Of a stretch of 64,000 bases of DNA, positions 18,506-28,078 are shown piece after piece (positions within the stretch are counted from its first letter, which is position 1; every line of letters starts with the position of its first letter). The position numbers and the translations under genes were made by a program. The notes beneath the pieces are model-generated. The model saw only the letters and a list, made by a program, of their open reading frames with translations. It ran no database searches and was not told the origin of the DNA. This DNA is from Schaedlerella arabinosiphila (lineage in GTDB: Bacteria; Bacillota; Clostridia; Lachnospirales; Lachnospiraceae): the NCBI RefSeq assembly GCF_003885045.1, contig NZ_RHJS01000002.1, positions 248,001 through 312,000 on the forward strand, read 5' to 3'.

Positions 18506-20776
18506 ATGTCAATGGCAATACTTTCCGTACTGCAGCTCACAGAGGTCGCGGCAGCCTATGTTTTCGTAATCCTGCTGCTGCCCTGGCTGTTTCTGCGCAG
18601 GAGGCTTGCAGGCTTCGGCAGTGTGCCCGTGAGATTTATGATCTATTTCCTTACCGGAAATTTTTACATCATCAATCTGGTATACCTGCTGCAGCTCTTA
18701 CATATCTCCTGCTGGCTGACGCTGTTTCTCGGAACATTTGCTCCGTTCATAGCGACGGGTTTTGTGAAATACAAAGGGGGGCTTTTGGCGGCTCTGGAGA
18801 AAAAGCTTGTTCAGATCCTGCTCGTCCTGGGAGGGGAGACGGGAAGGAAGACATTGTTTCTCCGTCTGCGGAGAAGGATGAAAAGGCTCTTGGCAGCCCT
18901 CAGCAGAAAAGGCAGTGAAGCCGTAAAAAAATTCGGATTTGAGATCCTGGTTGTATTCGGGCTGATCCTGCTTCTGGTCTATATGTACGGGACAAATGCA
19001 GTCAATGTCTACGGATACTGCGCATCGGATGTTGTGCTGCATAACTACTGGATCAACGAGATGGGGCACAACAACATATTTGCTGACGGCGTGTATCCCT
19101 TTGGCATGCACTGTCTGCTGTACCATCTTCACGGACTGTTCCGGATACCTGTGTATGTGCTGCTCCGGCTTTTTTATGTGGTGCAGACGGTTATGATCCA
19201 CCTGGTGCTGCTGGCATTTCTGCGGTGCGTGTGTAAGTCAAAGTATGCTCCGTACATCGGGATCGTGATTTATATTGTTTCGAACCGGTTTTACCACTAT
19301 ACCTATATCAGATATCACGCCACACTGCCCCAGGAGCTGGGTATGGCTTTTATACTGCCGGCTGCCTATTTTGCAATGGCCTTTCTCCAGGAGAAAAACG
19401 TTGTGTCCAGGCTGAAAGAGGCGGGGGATGCAGGAGCAGAAGAGGCGGAAAAAGTTGGCGGGGAGGAAAAGAAGGAAAAGGGCATTACGGTTTCGGGACT
19501 GTATCTTGCCCTGTTTGCGGCCAGTATTTCCCTGACGCTTACCATTCATTTCTACGATACGTTTATTGCCGGACTGTTTTGTATTGCAATCGGGGTAGGA
19601 TTTTGTTTCCGCGTATTTCGATGGGAATATTTCAAACGGATTGTGGCGGCCGGAATTGCCGGGATCGTGATCGCGGTGCTTCCCATGGGCGCGGCCTATG
19701 TTACCGGGACGCCTCCGCAGGGATCACTGAACTGGGGGATTTCCCAACTGCAGTCCGCTGCATCCGTTTCAGGGGGAACGGGTACAGATGGCGGAAACAA
19801 GGCAGGAGAAGGGCCGACGGTACTGGAGAATATTCTGGACAGGATGGAGTTCTTTGTGACAAACGATATGGAAACCGCCCAGGTGCTGGTAGGAAGCATC
19901 GGCCTGCTTTTTGTGTTGGGGCTTTTGTGGATACTGTTTCGGAAAGTGGACTATGGGGCGGTTCTGGTATCGTTCAGTATTTATATGGCGACCATGGCTG
20001 TTTTTCAGGCGGCGTCTGAGCTTGGGATCATGCAGCTTTTGGAGGTTACACGTTATTCCGTGTATCTGGGATATGGGATTCCGGCAGTCTGGAGCCTGTG
20101 CGTGGATGCACTGATCTTGATTCTGTTCCGGAAGGCAATCGTTCTCAATCTCTGCTCCTTTGCAGCCCTGGCGGCATCCTGCGTGCTGACGGTAAGAATG
20201 GGAGTGCGGCCTCCTACCTGTGTCACCCCTTATGAGACGAATGAAGCGATCATCTGTCTCAATAACATCATACGTGAAAACAAAGGGCAGGCATGGACGA
20301 TCTGTTCCGCCAATGACGAACGCCAGATGATAGGGGACTGTGACTTGGGCTTTCATTATGAAACCATCAAGTTTTTAAAGGAGATGCGTTCCATCGATGA
20401 GGAGACCGAAATTACGATCCCTACATCTACGGTGTATTTCTTCATTGAGAAGATCCCGCTTCTGTACAGAGATCCGATCAATACGGAGAAGGCTACGCGG
20501 CGGGTATCCCCGGAGGGGGCCGGAAAACCGCTTTCGGAGGAGCCGGGGATCAAGCCCTATACCGAGGAGAGGCGATGGGTCACAATGTCGCATATGTACT
20601 ATTGGGCATTGGCTTTCAAAGAACTCTATCCGAATGAGATGGAGGTCTATTATGAAACGGAGCAGTTTGTATGCTACCGCGTAAGACAGAACGGATACAG
20701 CTTGTATAATTTTGCGATTGATTACGGATATAACGGATATGACGAGACAAAGAAAGATCAGGAGAGGGGAACATGA
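18506..20776 (+). CDS. Large polytopic membrane protein, GT-C-like, in Pel-like operon
   Basis: A 756-residue protein with roughly a dozen membrane segments and a soluble C-terminal region of ~150 residues. After the first helices the loop has SDVVLHNYW and later HNNIFADGVYPFGMH, resembling the acidic first-loop motifs and layout of GT-C glycosyltransferases that use lipid-phosphate sugars. It is not one of the classical Pel proteins. RBS AAGGAGG precedes ATG 18506, two bases after the PelE stop, and its own stop overlaps the next start (ATGA). A role in decorating, polymerising or transporting the Pel-like polymer is inference. Confidence 0.65.
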   Translation: MSMAILSVLQLTEVAAAYVFVILLLPWLFLRRRLAGFGSVPVRFMIYFLTGNFYIINLVYLLQLLHISCWLTLFLGTFAPFIATGFVKYKGGLLAALEKKLVQILLVLGGETGRKTLFLRLRRRMKRLLAALSRKGSEAVKKFGFEILVVFGLILLLVYMYGTNAVNVYGYCASDVVLHNYWINEMGHNNIFADGVYPFGMHCLLYHLHGLFRIPVYVLLRLFYVVQTVMIHLVLLAFLRCVCKSKYAPYIGIVIYIVSNRFYHYTYIRYHATLPQELGMAFILPAAYFAMAFLQEKNVVSRLKEAGDAGAEEAEKVGGEEKKEKGITVSGLYLALFAASISLTLTIHFYDTFIAGLFCIAIGVGFCFRVFRWEYFKRIVAAGIAGIVIAVLPMGAAYVTGTPPQGSLNWGISQLQSAASVSGGTGTDGGNKAGEGPTVLENILDRMEFFVTNDMETAQVLVGSIGLLFVLGLLWILFRKVDYGAVLVSFSIYMATMAVFQAASELGIMQLLEVTRYSVYLGYGIPAVWSLCVDALILILFRKAIVLNLCSFAALAASCVLTVRMGVRPPTCVTPYETNEAIICLNNIIRENKGQAWTICSANDERQMIGDCDLGFHYETIKFLKEMRSIDEETEITIPTSTVYFFIEKIPLLYRDPINTEKATRRVSPEGAGKPLSEEPGIKPYTEERRWVTMSHMYYWALAFKELYPNEMEVYYETEQFVCYRVRQNGYSLYNFAIDYGYNGYDETKKDQERGT

Positions 20777-22674
20777 TATCACGCCGAAATTTTTTCATAA
20801 TGACAATCTTAATGTCGGTTGTATTCTTTCTGTGTATGTTTATCAACAACATGAAGGACATATCCAATGATTATGAGGTCAATGCATTTGTCACCGGGAC
20901 GGCGGAGGATTATCCTTCCAAGGTCAGCATCTACATGCCGGACGGGCTGAGAGAGAAGGAGGAACCAGAGGAGGAGACTCAAGAAGGGGCGTCGGAGGAT
21001 GAGGCTGTCTGGGTTTCCCGCAATAAGGCAGTATTCATCGGAGCTGAAAACGGAAAGCTTGGGGAACTCGTAAAGACATGGGCTTCTTACACAAAGCGGG
21101 ATGTCTCCGGATATGAAACCCTTGCCTCCTTAAATGCAGCGGAAGGGGAGCAGGAGCTTCCGGAAATGCTGGTCATTGATCCCGGCTGTATTGACTGGAT
21201 GCAGGAGAGTGAAATCGGATTTTTGACCGAGTGCATAGAACGGGGAACCCATCTGGTATTCGCATCCCTCCCGGATGTATCGGTGATAAAGAGAAGCCGG
21301 CAGGTCCGGGAGCTTCTCGGCATTCGGGAAGTGGAACAGGATCAGACGACGGTGAAGGGGATTCATCTGTACGGCGGTTTTCTGCTGGGCGGAGAGACGG
21401 TCTATATGACAGATAAGAAGGAGGAGCGGAAGTTTCAGGACATGGAGCTTACATTTCCCTGGTACAGTCTGGCCTCCGGAACCAAGGTATATATGAAGGG
21501 AATCCCGAAGGACGAGGAAACAGAGACGGAGGATTATCCGGTTGTGATATGGAGGAAAAGCTTCGGCTCAGCGTATGTATTTGCCGTAAACGGCGGATAT
21601 ATGGAGGGAATGTCCGGCCTTGGGCTGCTTTCCGCCATGTCCTCCGAGATGTACCGGTATGAGATCTATCCGGTGGTCAATGCACAGAGTATCGTGCTGG
21701 CCGGCTATCCCAGCCTGGCCGATGAGAACCGGAACGTGATGCAGAAATATTATGAACGTTCCATGCCGCTTCTCCATCAGGAGTCGATTTGGCCGAATAT
21801 CACCACGGCCCTCCAGGATTATGAGATCGGCCTTACCTGTATGATGACGCCGCAGTACGACTATTCGGATGGGAAACTTCCGGACGCCCAAAGGCTTAAG
21901 GACTATATGAAAAATTTCCATGAAAAGTCGGTGGAGGTCGGCTGGTCGGGGCTGAGTATCTCGGATACGTCTGCGGCTGAGAAGCTTTCCTGGGATCAGG
22001 AGTTTCTGTCGGATGCGGTGGGCAGCTATGAGTTTGCCTCTTTTTACGCGGGAGACATGGACGAAGGGGAGGCGATGGAGGCTCTTGGGTCAGAGCTTTT
22101 GTCGTCGGTGCGGACAGTCGTACGGGATTATGACGAACAGGCAGTAAGCCCTCTGGGATATCTCTCCGAGCATATTACGGAGCAGCGTGCGGTTATGGAC
22201 GGCACAGAGTATTCCTTCCGGAAGGATTTTCGGGCAAGGTGTGTGGAAACGGCGCTGGGATACCTCAACATGTGCTGCGATATGGAGCGTGTGGCTTACC
22301 CGAAAAACAAGAAAGATTCCTGGGATGAGCTGTCCAAAGAATTTGTGAGAAATGTTGACGTGTTCGGAAAGACATTCAAGGGCTTTGACAAGGCGACGGC
22401 ATCCCAGTGCGACGAGAGAATCCGCAGCTTCCTGTTATTAGACTATACGGACAGGCGGAAAGGGAATACGGTGTATCTGCAGATCAGCGGGGTGGACACT
22501 GCCGTATGGTTTGTGTTCAGGAATTACGGCAAAGGCATAAAGGAAGTAGAGGGCGGAAGCTTTCGGGAGCTGGAAGAGGGCGTTTATCTGATCCGGGCGG
22601 ACAAAAGTGAGGTTGCGATTACACTCGAACCGGCTGACGAGAGGTATTATTACGGATACTCTGAAAGGAGATAG
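20773..22674 (+). CDS. Membrane-anchored extracytoplasmic protein (DUF2194/PelA-like)
   Basis: A 633-residue protein with one N-terminal membrane anchor (FFIMTILMSVVFFLCMF) and the rest outside the membrane. An acidic stretch (EEPEEETQEG) precedes a domain with a class-I glutamine-amidotransferase-like look (LVIDPGCIDWM, LVFASLP), then a segment with WPNITTALQDYEIGLTCMM that resembles the deacetylase-like region of DUF2194 proteins. Its position between PelD/PelE and PelF fits a PelA-type role in modifying the exported polymer. Active-site residues were not identified, so the enzyme call is tentative. Confidence 0.55.
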   Translation: MISRRNFFIMTILMSVVFFLCMFINNMKDISNDYEVNAFVTGTAEDYPSKVSIYMPDGLREKEEPEEETQEGASEDEAVWVSRNKAVFIGAENGKLGELVKTWASYTKRDVSGYETLASLNAAEGEQELPEMLVIDPGCIDWMQESEIGFLTECIERGTHLVFASLPDVSVIKRSRQVRELLGIREVEQDQTTVKGIHLYGGFLLGGETVYMTDKKEERKFQDMELTFPWYSLASGTKVYMKGIPKDEETETEDYPVVIWRKSFGSAYVFAVNGGYMEGMSGLGLLSAMSSEMYRYEIYPVVNAQSIVLAGYPSLADENRNVMQKYYERSMPLLHQESIWPNITTALQDYEIGLTCMMTPQYDYSDGKLPDAQRLKDYMKNFHEKSVEVGWSGLSISDTSAAEKLSWDQEFLSDAVGSYEFASFYAGDMDEGEAMEALGSELLSSVRTVVRDYDEQAVSPLGYLSEHITEQRAVMDGTEYSFRKDFRARCVETALGYLNMCCDMERVAYPKNKKDSWDELSKEFVRNVDVFGKTFKGFDKATASQCDERIRSFLLLDYTDRRKGNTVYLQISGVDTAVWFVFRNYGKGIKEVEGGSFRELEEGVYLIRADKSEVAITLEPADERYYYGYSERR

Positions 22675-22677
22675 CAA

Positions 22678-24108
22678 GTGAAAGTCTGCATAGTAGTAGA
22701 GGGATGTTATCCATATGTGACAGGCGGAGTATCCAGTTGGGTACACGGTCTGATCCAGTCTTTTCCGAAGCTGGAATTTATCATCCTGGCGATCATCAGC
22801 AACCGTTCCCTGAGCGGCAAATTTACCTATGAGCTGCCGGAAAATGTTTCGGAGGTGCATGAGCTGTATCTGGAGGATGCCGACTGGAACCGGAAGGGCC
22901 GCAGAAGATGCAGGCTGAGCAAGGCGGAGTACCAGGCGTTTCGGAGTCTGGTACGGAACCGGCGCGTGGAATGGGAGACGGTATTTCGGATGTTCCAGGA
23001 AAAACCAATTTCGCTGGATAAGTTCCTGATGGGAGAAGATTTCCTGAAAATCGTCCGGGAATCTTATGACATGCATTACAGTCAGCTTGTCTTTTCGGAT
23101 TTTTTATGGACGATCCGATCTGTGTACCTGCCGCTTCTGTTTGCCCTGAAGATGAAGCTGCCCAAAGCGGATCTGTATCACTGCGTGGCAACCGGATATG
23201 CGGGAGTGCTTGGAAGCATGGCAAAGGTTCTTTACGGCAGCCGCCTGCTGATCTCGGAACACGGGATCTACACCAGGGAACGGGAGGAAGAGCTGCTCCG
23301 CGCGGACTGGGTGCAGGGGGTGTACAAAAACATCTGGATCGACCAGTTTAAGAAGATGTCAAAGCTGGCATACGACAAGGCGGATCTTGTCACCAGCCTT
23401 TATGAATATGCCAGGGAGCTCCAGATCGACCTGGGATGTCCTGTGGAAAAAACCATGGTGACGCCGAACGGGGTATCCGTAGAGCGGCTGAAAGACCTTC
23501 CGGGAAAAACAAAGGAGGATGAAGGAAGGATCAACGTCGGCGCCGTGCTCCGCGTAACGCCGATCAAGGATGTAAAGACCATGATCCAGGCATTCAGCTT
23601 TGCAAAGGAGAGGGAACCCAGGCTGAAGCTCTGGATCATGGGCCCCACGGACGAGGACGAAGGGTATGCCCGGGAATGCCGGGAACAGGTGGAAGCGCTG
23701 GGGATAGAGGACGTGGTATTTACCGGGCGGATCGATATCCGGGAATATCTGGGCAGGATGGACATGACGATCCTGACCAGCCTCAGCGAAGGCCAGCCCC
23801 TCACGATCCTGGAGGGCTATGCGGCGCACAAGCCCGCCATAGCTACGGATGTAGGAAACTGCAGGGGCCTGATCTACGGGGAGAACGACGGGTTCGGCGA
23901 CGCGGGGATCGTGGCCCACATTATGAATGTGGAGGAGATCGCACAGGCCATGGTGGATCTGGCAAGAAATGAGCCGATGCGCCTGCAGATGGGGGAAAAC
24001 GGCTATCAGCGGGTGGTTTCAGGCTACCAGATCGAGCATATGCGTGAGAAATACCAGAAAATCTATAAGGACTTTTCTGACAGCATGGGACTTCGCTGGG
24101 AGGAATAG
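22678..24108 (+). CDS. pelF: PelF-type GT4 glycosyltransferase
   Basis: A 476-residue soluble GT4 enzyme that in Pel systems polymerises UDP-activated N-acetylhexosamines in the cytoplasm. The N-terminus VEGCYPYVTGGVSSWVH is the PelF signature. Other features are SEHGIYTRERE (~residue 205), TPNGVSVERL, a donor domain with RVTPIKDVKTM, and an E-x7-E motif in SEGQPLTILEG. GTG start behind AAGGAG. It is followed directly by PelG, the usual pair. Confidence 0.92.
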   Translation: MKVCIVVEGCYPYVTGGVSSWVHGLIQSFPKLEFIILAIISNRSLSGKFTYELPENVSEVHELYLEDADWNRKGRRRCRLSKAEYQAFRSLVRNRRVEWETVFRMFQEKPISLDKFLMGEDFLKIVRESYDMHYSQLVFSDFLWTIRSVYLPLLFALKMKLPKADLYHCVATGYAGVLGSMAKVLYGSRLLISEHGIYTREREEELLRADWVQGVYKNIWIDQFKKMSKLAYDKADLVTSLYEYARELQIDLGCPVEKTMVTPNGVSVERLKDLPGKTKEDEGRINVGAVLRVTPIKDVKTMIQAFSFAKEREPRLKLWIMGPTDEDEGYARECREQVEALGIEDVVFTGRIDIREYLGRMDMTILTSLSEGQPLTILEGYAAHKPAIATDVGNCRGLIYGENDGFGDAGIVAHIMNVEEIAQAMVDLARNEPMRLQMGENGYQRVVSGYQIEHMREKYQKIYKDFSDSMGLRWEE

Positions 24109-24132
24109 CGGAATAGCGGATGGGAGAGGAGA

Positions 24133-25602
24133 ATGTCAATGGCAGGCATAGGAAGTAAACTAAGTAAGATATTTGAAAAGAGTACGATCACAACATATCT
24201 TATCGGATTTGTATACAGCTCCATGTCCACGGTGACTCCGATGTTTGTGATCATCCTGAATATTCTGGTGATGGGGTATTTTCTGGAGTTCGACAGCCTG
24301 GGGCTCATAGAAAGGGAATTGTTTTCCTGCTCCGTGCTGTATATATTTATATTTTCACTTCTGACCTGTTCGCCGTTTAATTCAGTCCTGTCCAAGTATA
24401 TGTCGGATGTGATCTATGAAGAGCGGTATCAGGATATCCGGCCCTGCTATTATCTGGGGCTGCTTATGAACCTTTTGCTCAGCAACCTGCTGGGAGTGCC
24501 TTTCTGTCTATGGGAGCATTTTGTAGGCCGGGTGGACGTATTCTATGTATTTACGGGGTACTGCGGCTATATTGCGCTGGTGCTGGTTTTTTATTCCATG
24601 ATCTATCTTTCCATTGCGAAGGCGTATCAGAAGATTTCTTTATTCTATACGATCGGTATGGTATGGGCGTTTGTCTTTTCCCTGTTCCTGCGGTTCATTA
24701 TGAAGTGGGGAATCAGAGAGAGTATGCTGTTTGCGCTGACCACCGGCTTTTTCCTCATCGCCTTTCTGGAAATAGCCCTTGTGAAGCGTTACTTTCAGAA
24801 AAGCAGCAACCGGTATGCGTCGGTTCTCAGGTACTTTAAAAAGTACTGGCAGCTGGTGGTCGCAAACTTCTGCTATATCCTGGGCCTGTATGTACACAAT
24901 TTTGTATTCTGGACTACGGATATGAGGATGGTGCTTGTAAAGACCTTTGTCTGCAACCAGCCGTATGACATGGCCACATGCCTGGCCATGTTTACCAACA
25001 TCTCTGCCACGATCATTTTTATCACCCGGGTGGAAATGTTTTTTCACGAGAAATATAAAAATTATTCCGAATCGGTCATCGGCGGGCGCGGCAGGGACAT
25101 TGACATTGCCAAAAAGGAGATGTTCCGCCAGCTTTCCACGGAACTGATGAGCCTGGTGCGGATTCAGTTCATTATTACGACGGTGGTGTATCTGGCCTGC
25201 GTCGTGCTTCTTCCGCGGTTTGGTTTTTCCAGTTTGACGCTGCGGATCTATCCATGCCTGGTAGTGGGATACTTTATCGTGTTTTTGATGTACTCGGAAA
25301 TTATATTTTTGTACTACTACAACGATCTGGGCGGAGCGGCTCTGACATCACTGACCTTCTGCCTGGTGACCTTATTCGGAAGTATCCTTGCGTCAAGGCT
25401 GCCGGAGCTGTGGTATGGGCTGGGCGTTGTGCTGGGAGCATTTTCCGGATGGACGACGGCGTATTTCCGCCTGCGGCATATTGAAAGAAACCTGGACCGG
25501 CACATCTTCTGCGTAGGGTCGCTGCTGAATCCGGGGATGGGGACGCAGCCGCCGGGAAAGGTATATGACAGAAAGATACAAACAAGGAGCGAGGAGGTCT
25601 AG
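24133..25602 (+). CDS. pelG: PelG-type membrane exporter
   Basis: A 489-residue polytopic protein with about 12 membrane segments, hydrophobic throughout and related to the MOP flippase superfamily. The early segment SSMSTVTPMFVII and the loop KYMSDVIYEERY match PelG. Together with PelD, PelE and PelF it would form the inner-membrane synthase-export complex. ATG 24133 is 1 base from GAGAGGAG while ATG 24139 has a 7-base spacer, so the latter may be the true start. The C-terminal tail of ~45 residues is basic and cytoplasmic. Confidence 0.9.
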   Translation: MSMAGIGSKLSKIFEKSTITTYLIGFVYSSMSTVTPMFVIILNILVMGYFLEFDSLGLIERELFSCSVLYIFIFSLLTCSPFNSVLSKYMSDVIYEERYQDIRPCYYLGLLMNLLLSNLLGVPFCLWEHFVGRVDVFYVFTGYCGYIALVLVFYSMIYLSIAKAYQKISLFYTIGMVWAFVFSLFLRFIMKWGIRESMLFALTTGFFLIAFLEIALVKRYFQKSSNRYASVLRYFKKYWQLVVANFCYILGLYVHNFVFWTTDMRMVLVKTFVCNQPYDMATCLAMFTNISATIIFITRVEMFFHEKYKNYSESVIGGRGRDIDIAKKEMFRQLSTELMSLVRIQFIITTVVYLACVVLLPRFGFSSLTLRIYPCLVVGYFIVFLMYSEIIFLYYYNDLGGAALTSLTFCLVTLFGSILASRLPELWYGLGVVLGAFSGWTTAYFRLRHIERNLDRHIFCVGSLLNPGMGTQPPGKVYDRKIQTRSEEV

Positions 25603-25604
25603 CG

Positions 25605-26060
25605 ATGGACAGCGATTGGATTCGGTTTGGAATCAGCTTTGCAGGGATTTTGCTGATGGTGGTCAGCTTCGTGATGCATTCCTACAAAAAAATTACGGTG
25701 AACTATACGGTGATCTGGGAACTGCTGGGGCTCGCACTGCTTCTGACCGGCGTTGTCCCTGTTTTTTCACAATGGACCAGGCAGCTTGCGTCAGGAACAG
25801 GACTGGCATTTTTCTGTGTGGGAGCCATATTTTTGTTCGAGGAGTTCAGAACCAGCGCGATGATCTCCCAATTGATCTTAAGGGAACGGGAAATGGCCAT
25901 GCATGTGGCTTTGCTCAATCAGGAAAATGAGGCGATCCTGAAAGAACTGGAAAGTTTGAGCAGGATGGTGGCGGAGGAACATGAAAAAAAGGAAGAGGAG
26001 AACAATGGCTCTGGAGAAACGAAAGCGTGCGGAGAGAAAGAAACTCTTGTTTGTGGTTAA
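25605..26060 (+). CDS. DUF2304-like small membrane protein
   Basis: A 151-residue protein with three hydrophobic segments (SFAGILLMVVSFVM, ELLGLALLLTGVVPVF, GLAFFCVGAIFLFEEF) followed by a glutamate-rich coiled tail (QENEAILKELESLS). This is the layout of DUF2304, which normally sits next to dolichol-phosphate-mannose-synthase-like GT2s; such a GT2 is two genes downstream (27284). It likely anchors or activates that enzyme. RBS AGGAGG before ATG 25605. Its 3' end overlaps the next gene by ~56 bases. Confidence 0.75.
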   Translation: MDSDWIRFGISFAGILLMVVSFVMHSYKKITVNYTVIWELLGLALLLTGVVPVFSQWTRQLASGTGLAFFCVGAIFLFEEFRTSAMISQLILREREMAMHVALLNQENEAILKELESLSRMVAEEHEKKEEENNGSGETKACGEKETLVCG

Positions 26061-27237
26061 CACATTGGGCCGGGCAGGTGCGGAGACTGCGCTGCTGGAG
26101 CTGTTAAAAAAGCTGGATGGCAGGGAGTATCGGCTTTTTCTGTATGTGATCATGGGACAGGGGGAGATGGCGGGGGAACTGCCTTCTCATGTGAAGCTTT
26201 TGAATCCCAGATTCAGCAGATGTTCCGTTTTGGAAAAAAAGGGGAAGCGGGTCATGGTACGGACCATATTGTCCGCCTTTTTTCGAAACGGAGGATGTCT
26301 GGACAAGCTTTGTTTTATTCTGAAAAACCTTGCGGCCATGAGAAAGAAAGGTATATTCCAGCCGGATAAGCTTTTGTGGCGGATGCTTTCAGACGGGGCG
26401 CACCGTTTCGACGTGAAGTTTGATATGGCTGTGGCTTACCTGGAAGGGGCTTCGGCTTACTACGTGGCGGAGCATGTAAAGGCAGACAAAAAATGCGCCT
26501 TTGTGCACATTGATTATGAGAGCGCAGGGTACACAAGGGAGATGGACCAGGGCTGCTGGGAGCGATTTGACCGGATTTTCACCGTTTCGGACGAGGTGAA
26601 GTCCCATTTCCTGGCGTTCTATCCCGAATACGCGCCTAAGACGGATACGTTTCATAACTTAATCGACCAGGAGGCGGTCAGGAACCGGGCAAAGGAAGGC
26701 TCCGGATTCCGGGACGGCTACCCGGGGGCGCGGCTTTTGACGGTGGGCAGGCTGACTTATCAGAAGGCGTATGACATCGCGATTGACGCCATGGGGCTTT
26801 TGAAGACTTCGGGCTGCCGGGCCAGGTGGTACGTGCTGGGCGAGGGGGACCAGAGGGCGGCGCTGGAGAAAAAAATCGCGGCTGCGGGACTGGAAGAGGA
26901 TTTTGTGCTGCTCGGCGCCGTGACGAATCCGTTTCCCTATTATGTCCAGACGGATCTTTACATACATGCGACCAGATTTGAAGGAAAGAGTATTGCGATC
27001 CAGGAGGCGCAGACTTTGGGATGTACGGTGATCGCCTCGGACTGCAACGGCAACAGGGAACAGATCACAGACGGGGTGGATGGAATACTCTGCGAACTGG
27101 CTCCCCGGGCGATTGCGGACAGTATCGCGGCGCTTTTGAAGGACGAAGACAGGAGAAAAAGGCTGGGACAGGAAGCGGCAAAGAAGACGACGGCTCAGAA
27201 AGAGGAGATTCAGAAGCTGCTCAGAGTCCTGGAATAG
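26005..27237 (+). CDS. GT4-family glycosyltransferase (paralogue of 237-1445)
   Basis: A 410-residue GT4 enzyme: LLFVVNTLGRAGAETALLELL, LLTVGRLTYQKAYDIAI, and E-x7-E in FEGKSIAIQEA. It matches the cluster A enzyme at 237 over its full length (AYLEGASAYYVA, FVHIDYESAGY, WYVLGEGD) but is far GC-richer. ATG 26005 has GAGGAG upstream; ATG 25981 is also in frame. It overlaps the DUF2304 gene and links the Pel-like operon to cluster B genes. Confidence 0.9.
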   Translation: MALEKRKRAERKKLLFVVNTLGRAGAETALLELLKKLDGREYRLFLYVIMGQGEMAGELPSHVKLLNPRFSRCSVLEKKGKRVMVRTILSAFFRNGGCLDKLCFILKNLAAMRKKGIFQPDKLLWRMLSDGAHRFDVKFDMAVAYLEGASAYYVAEHVKADKKCAFVHIDYESAGYTREMDQGCWERFDRIFTVSDEVKSHFLAFYPEYAPKTDTFHNLIDQEAVRNRAKEGSGFRDGYPGARLLTVGRLTYQKAYDIAIDAMGLLKTSGCRARWYVLGEGDQRAALEKKIAAAGLEEDFVLLGAVTNPFPYYVQTDLYIHATRFEGKSIAIQEAQTLGCTVIASDCNGNREQITDGVDGILCELAPRAIADSIAALLKDEDRRKRLGQEAAKKTTAQKEEIQKLLRVLE

Positions 27238-27283
27238 TGTGAAGTATCGTATGAAAAAAGATGCGGGGCATGGAGGCAACAGC

Positions 27284-28063
27284 ATGGAGAATAAAGAATT
27301 ACTGATCATTATACCGACTTACAATGAGGGAAATAACATTCTGAGGCTGCTGATGCAGTTGGAAGAACTGGGAATGAAGGATAAGGCAGACATTCTGATC
27401 GTCAACGACGCTTCTACGGATGCAACCAACTGGATCGTAAAAGAGATGCACTATCCCATGCTTTCACAGCTCTACAACATGGGGTACGGCTGCGCGCTGC
27501 AGACCGGCTACAAGTATGCGGTTCGCAGGGGATATCAGTATGTGATCCAGATGGACGGGGACGGACAGCATGATGTGTGCAACATTCCCGTGATCTATCA
27601 GATGCTGACGGAGCAGGATGCTGACGGACAATATCCGGATATCGTGCTTGGGGCGAGGTTTATGGAAGGAAGCGCCGACTTTCCGGTTTCCCTTCCCAAG
27701 AGGATTGTGTATTCCATGTTCCGCTGGCTGATACGTATGGCAACGGGAAAGAAGATCTCAGACCCCACCACGGGACTGCAGGGTTTAAGCCGGAAAGCCT
27801 TTTTGTACTATTCGAAGTATGACCATTTCGACGACAAATACCCGGATGCGAATATGATCATACTCATGATGCTGCTCAAATTCCGGATCGTGGAGATCCC
27901 GGCGGTGATGCACGCGAGAAAGGAAGGAAAAAGTATGCATTCGGGGCTGAAGCCGTTTTGGTATATGCTTCGGGTGATGTTCAGTGTTATGGTCGTTTTG
28001 TTCCGTGTAAGCGTTCTGAAAATGGACGCAGAAGTGGGGCTTTTAAGTGCGGACAAGATCTGA
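27284..28063 (+). CDS. GT2 of the polyprenyl-phosphate sugar synthase type (DPM1-like)
   Basis: A 259-residue soluble GT2: LLIIIPTYNEGNNI, VNDASTDAT, MGYGCALQTGYKYA, and the metal-binding QMDGDGQHD (~residue 95), then DPTTGLQ. These are hallmarks of dolichyl/undecaprenyl-phosphate mannose or glucose synthases. It likely charges undecaprenyl phosphate with a sugar, with the DUF2304 protein as membrane partner and perhaps the GT-C-like protein at 18506 as user of the product. ATG 27284 follows GGAGG; a GTG at 27239 would add 15 unlikely residues. Confidence 0.88.
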   Translation: MENKELLIIIPTYNEGNNILRLLMQLEELGMKDKADILIVNDASTDATNWIVKEMHYPMLSQLYNMGYGCALQTGYKYAVRRGYQYVIQMDGDGQHDVCNIPVIYQMLTEQDADGQYPDIVLGARFMEGSADFPVSLPKRIVYSMFRWLIRMATGKKISDPTTGLQGLSRKAFLYYSKYDHFDDKYPDANMIILMMLLKFRIVEIPAVMHARKEGKSMHSGLKPFWYMLRVMFSVMVVLFRVSVLKMDAEVGLLSADKI

Positions 28064-28078
28064 TGCGTCCGCCGGACT

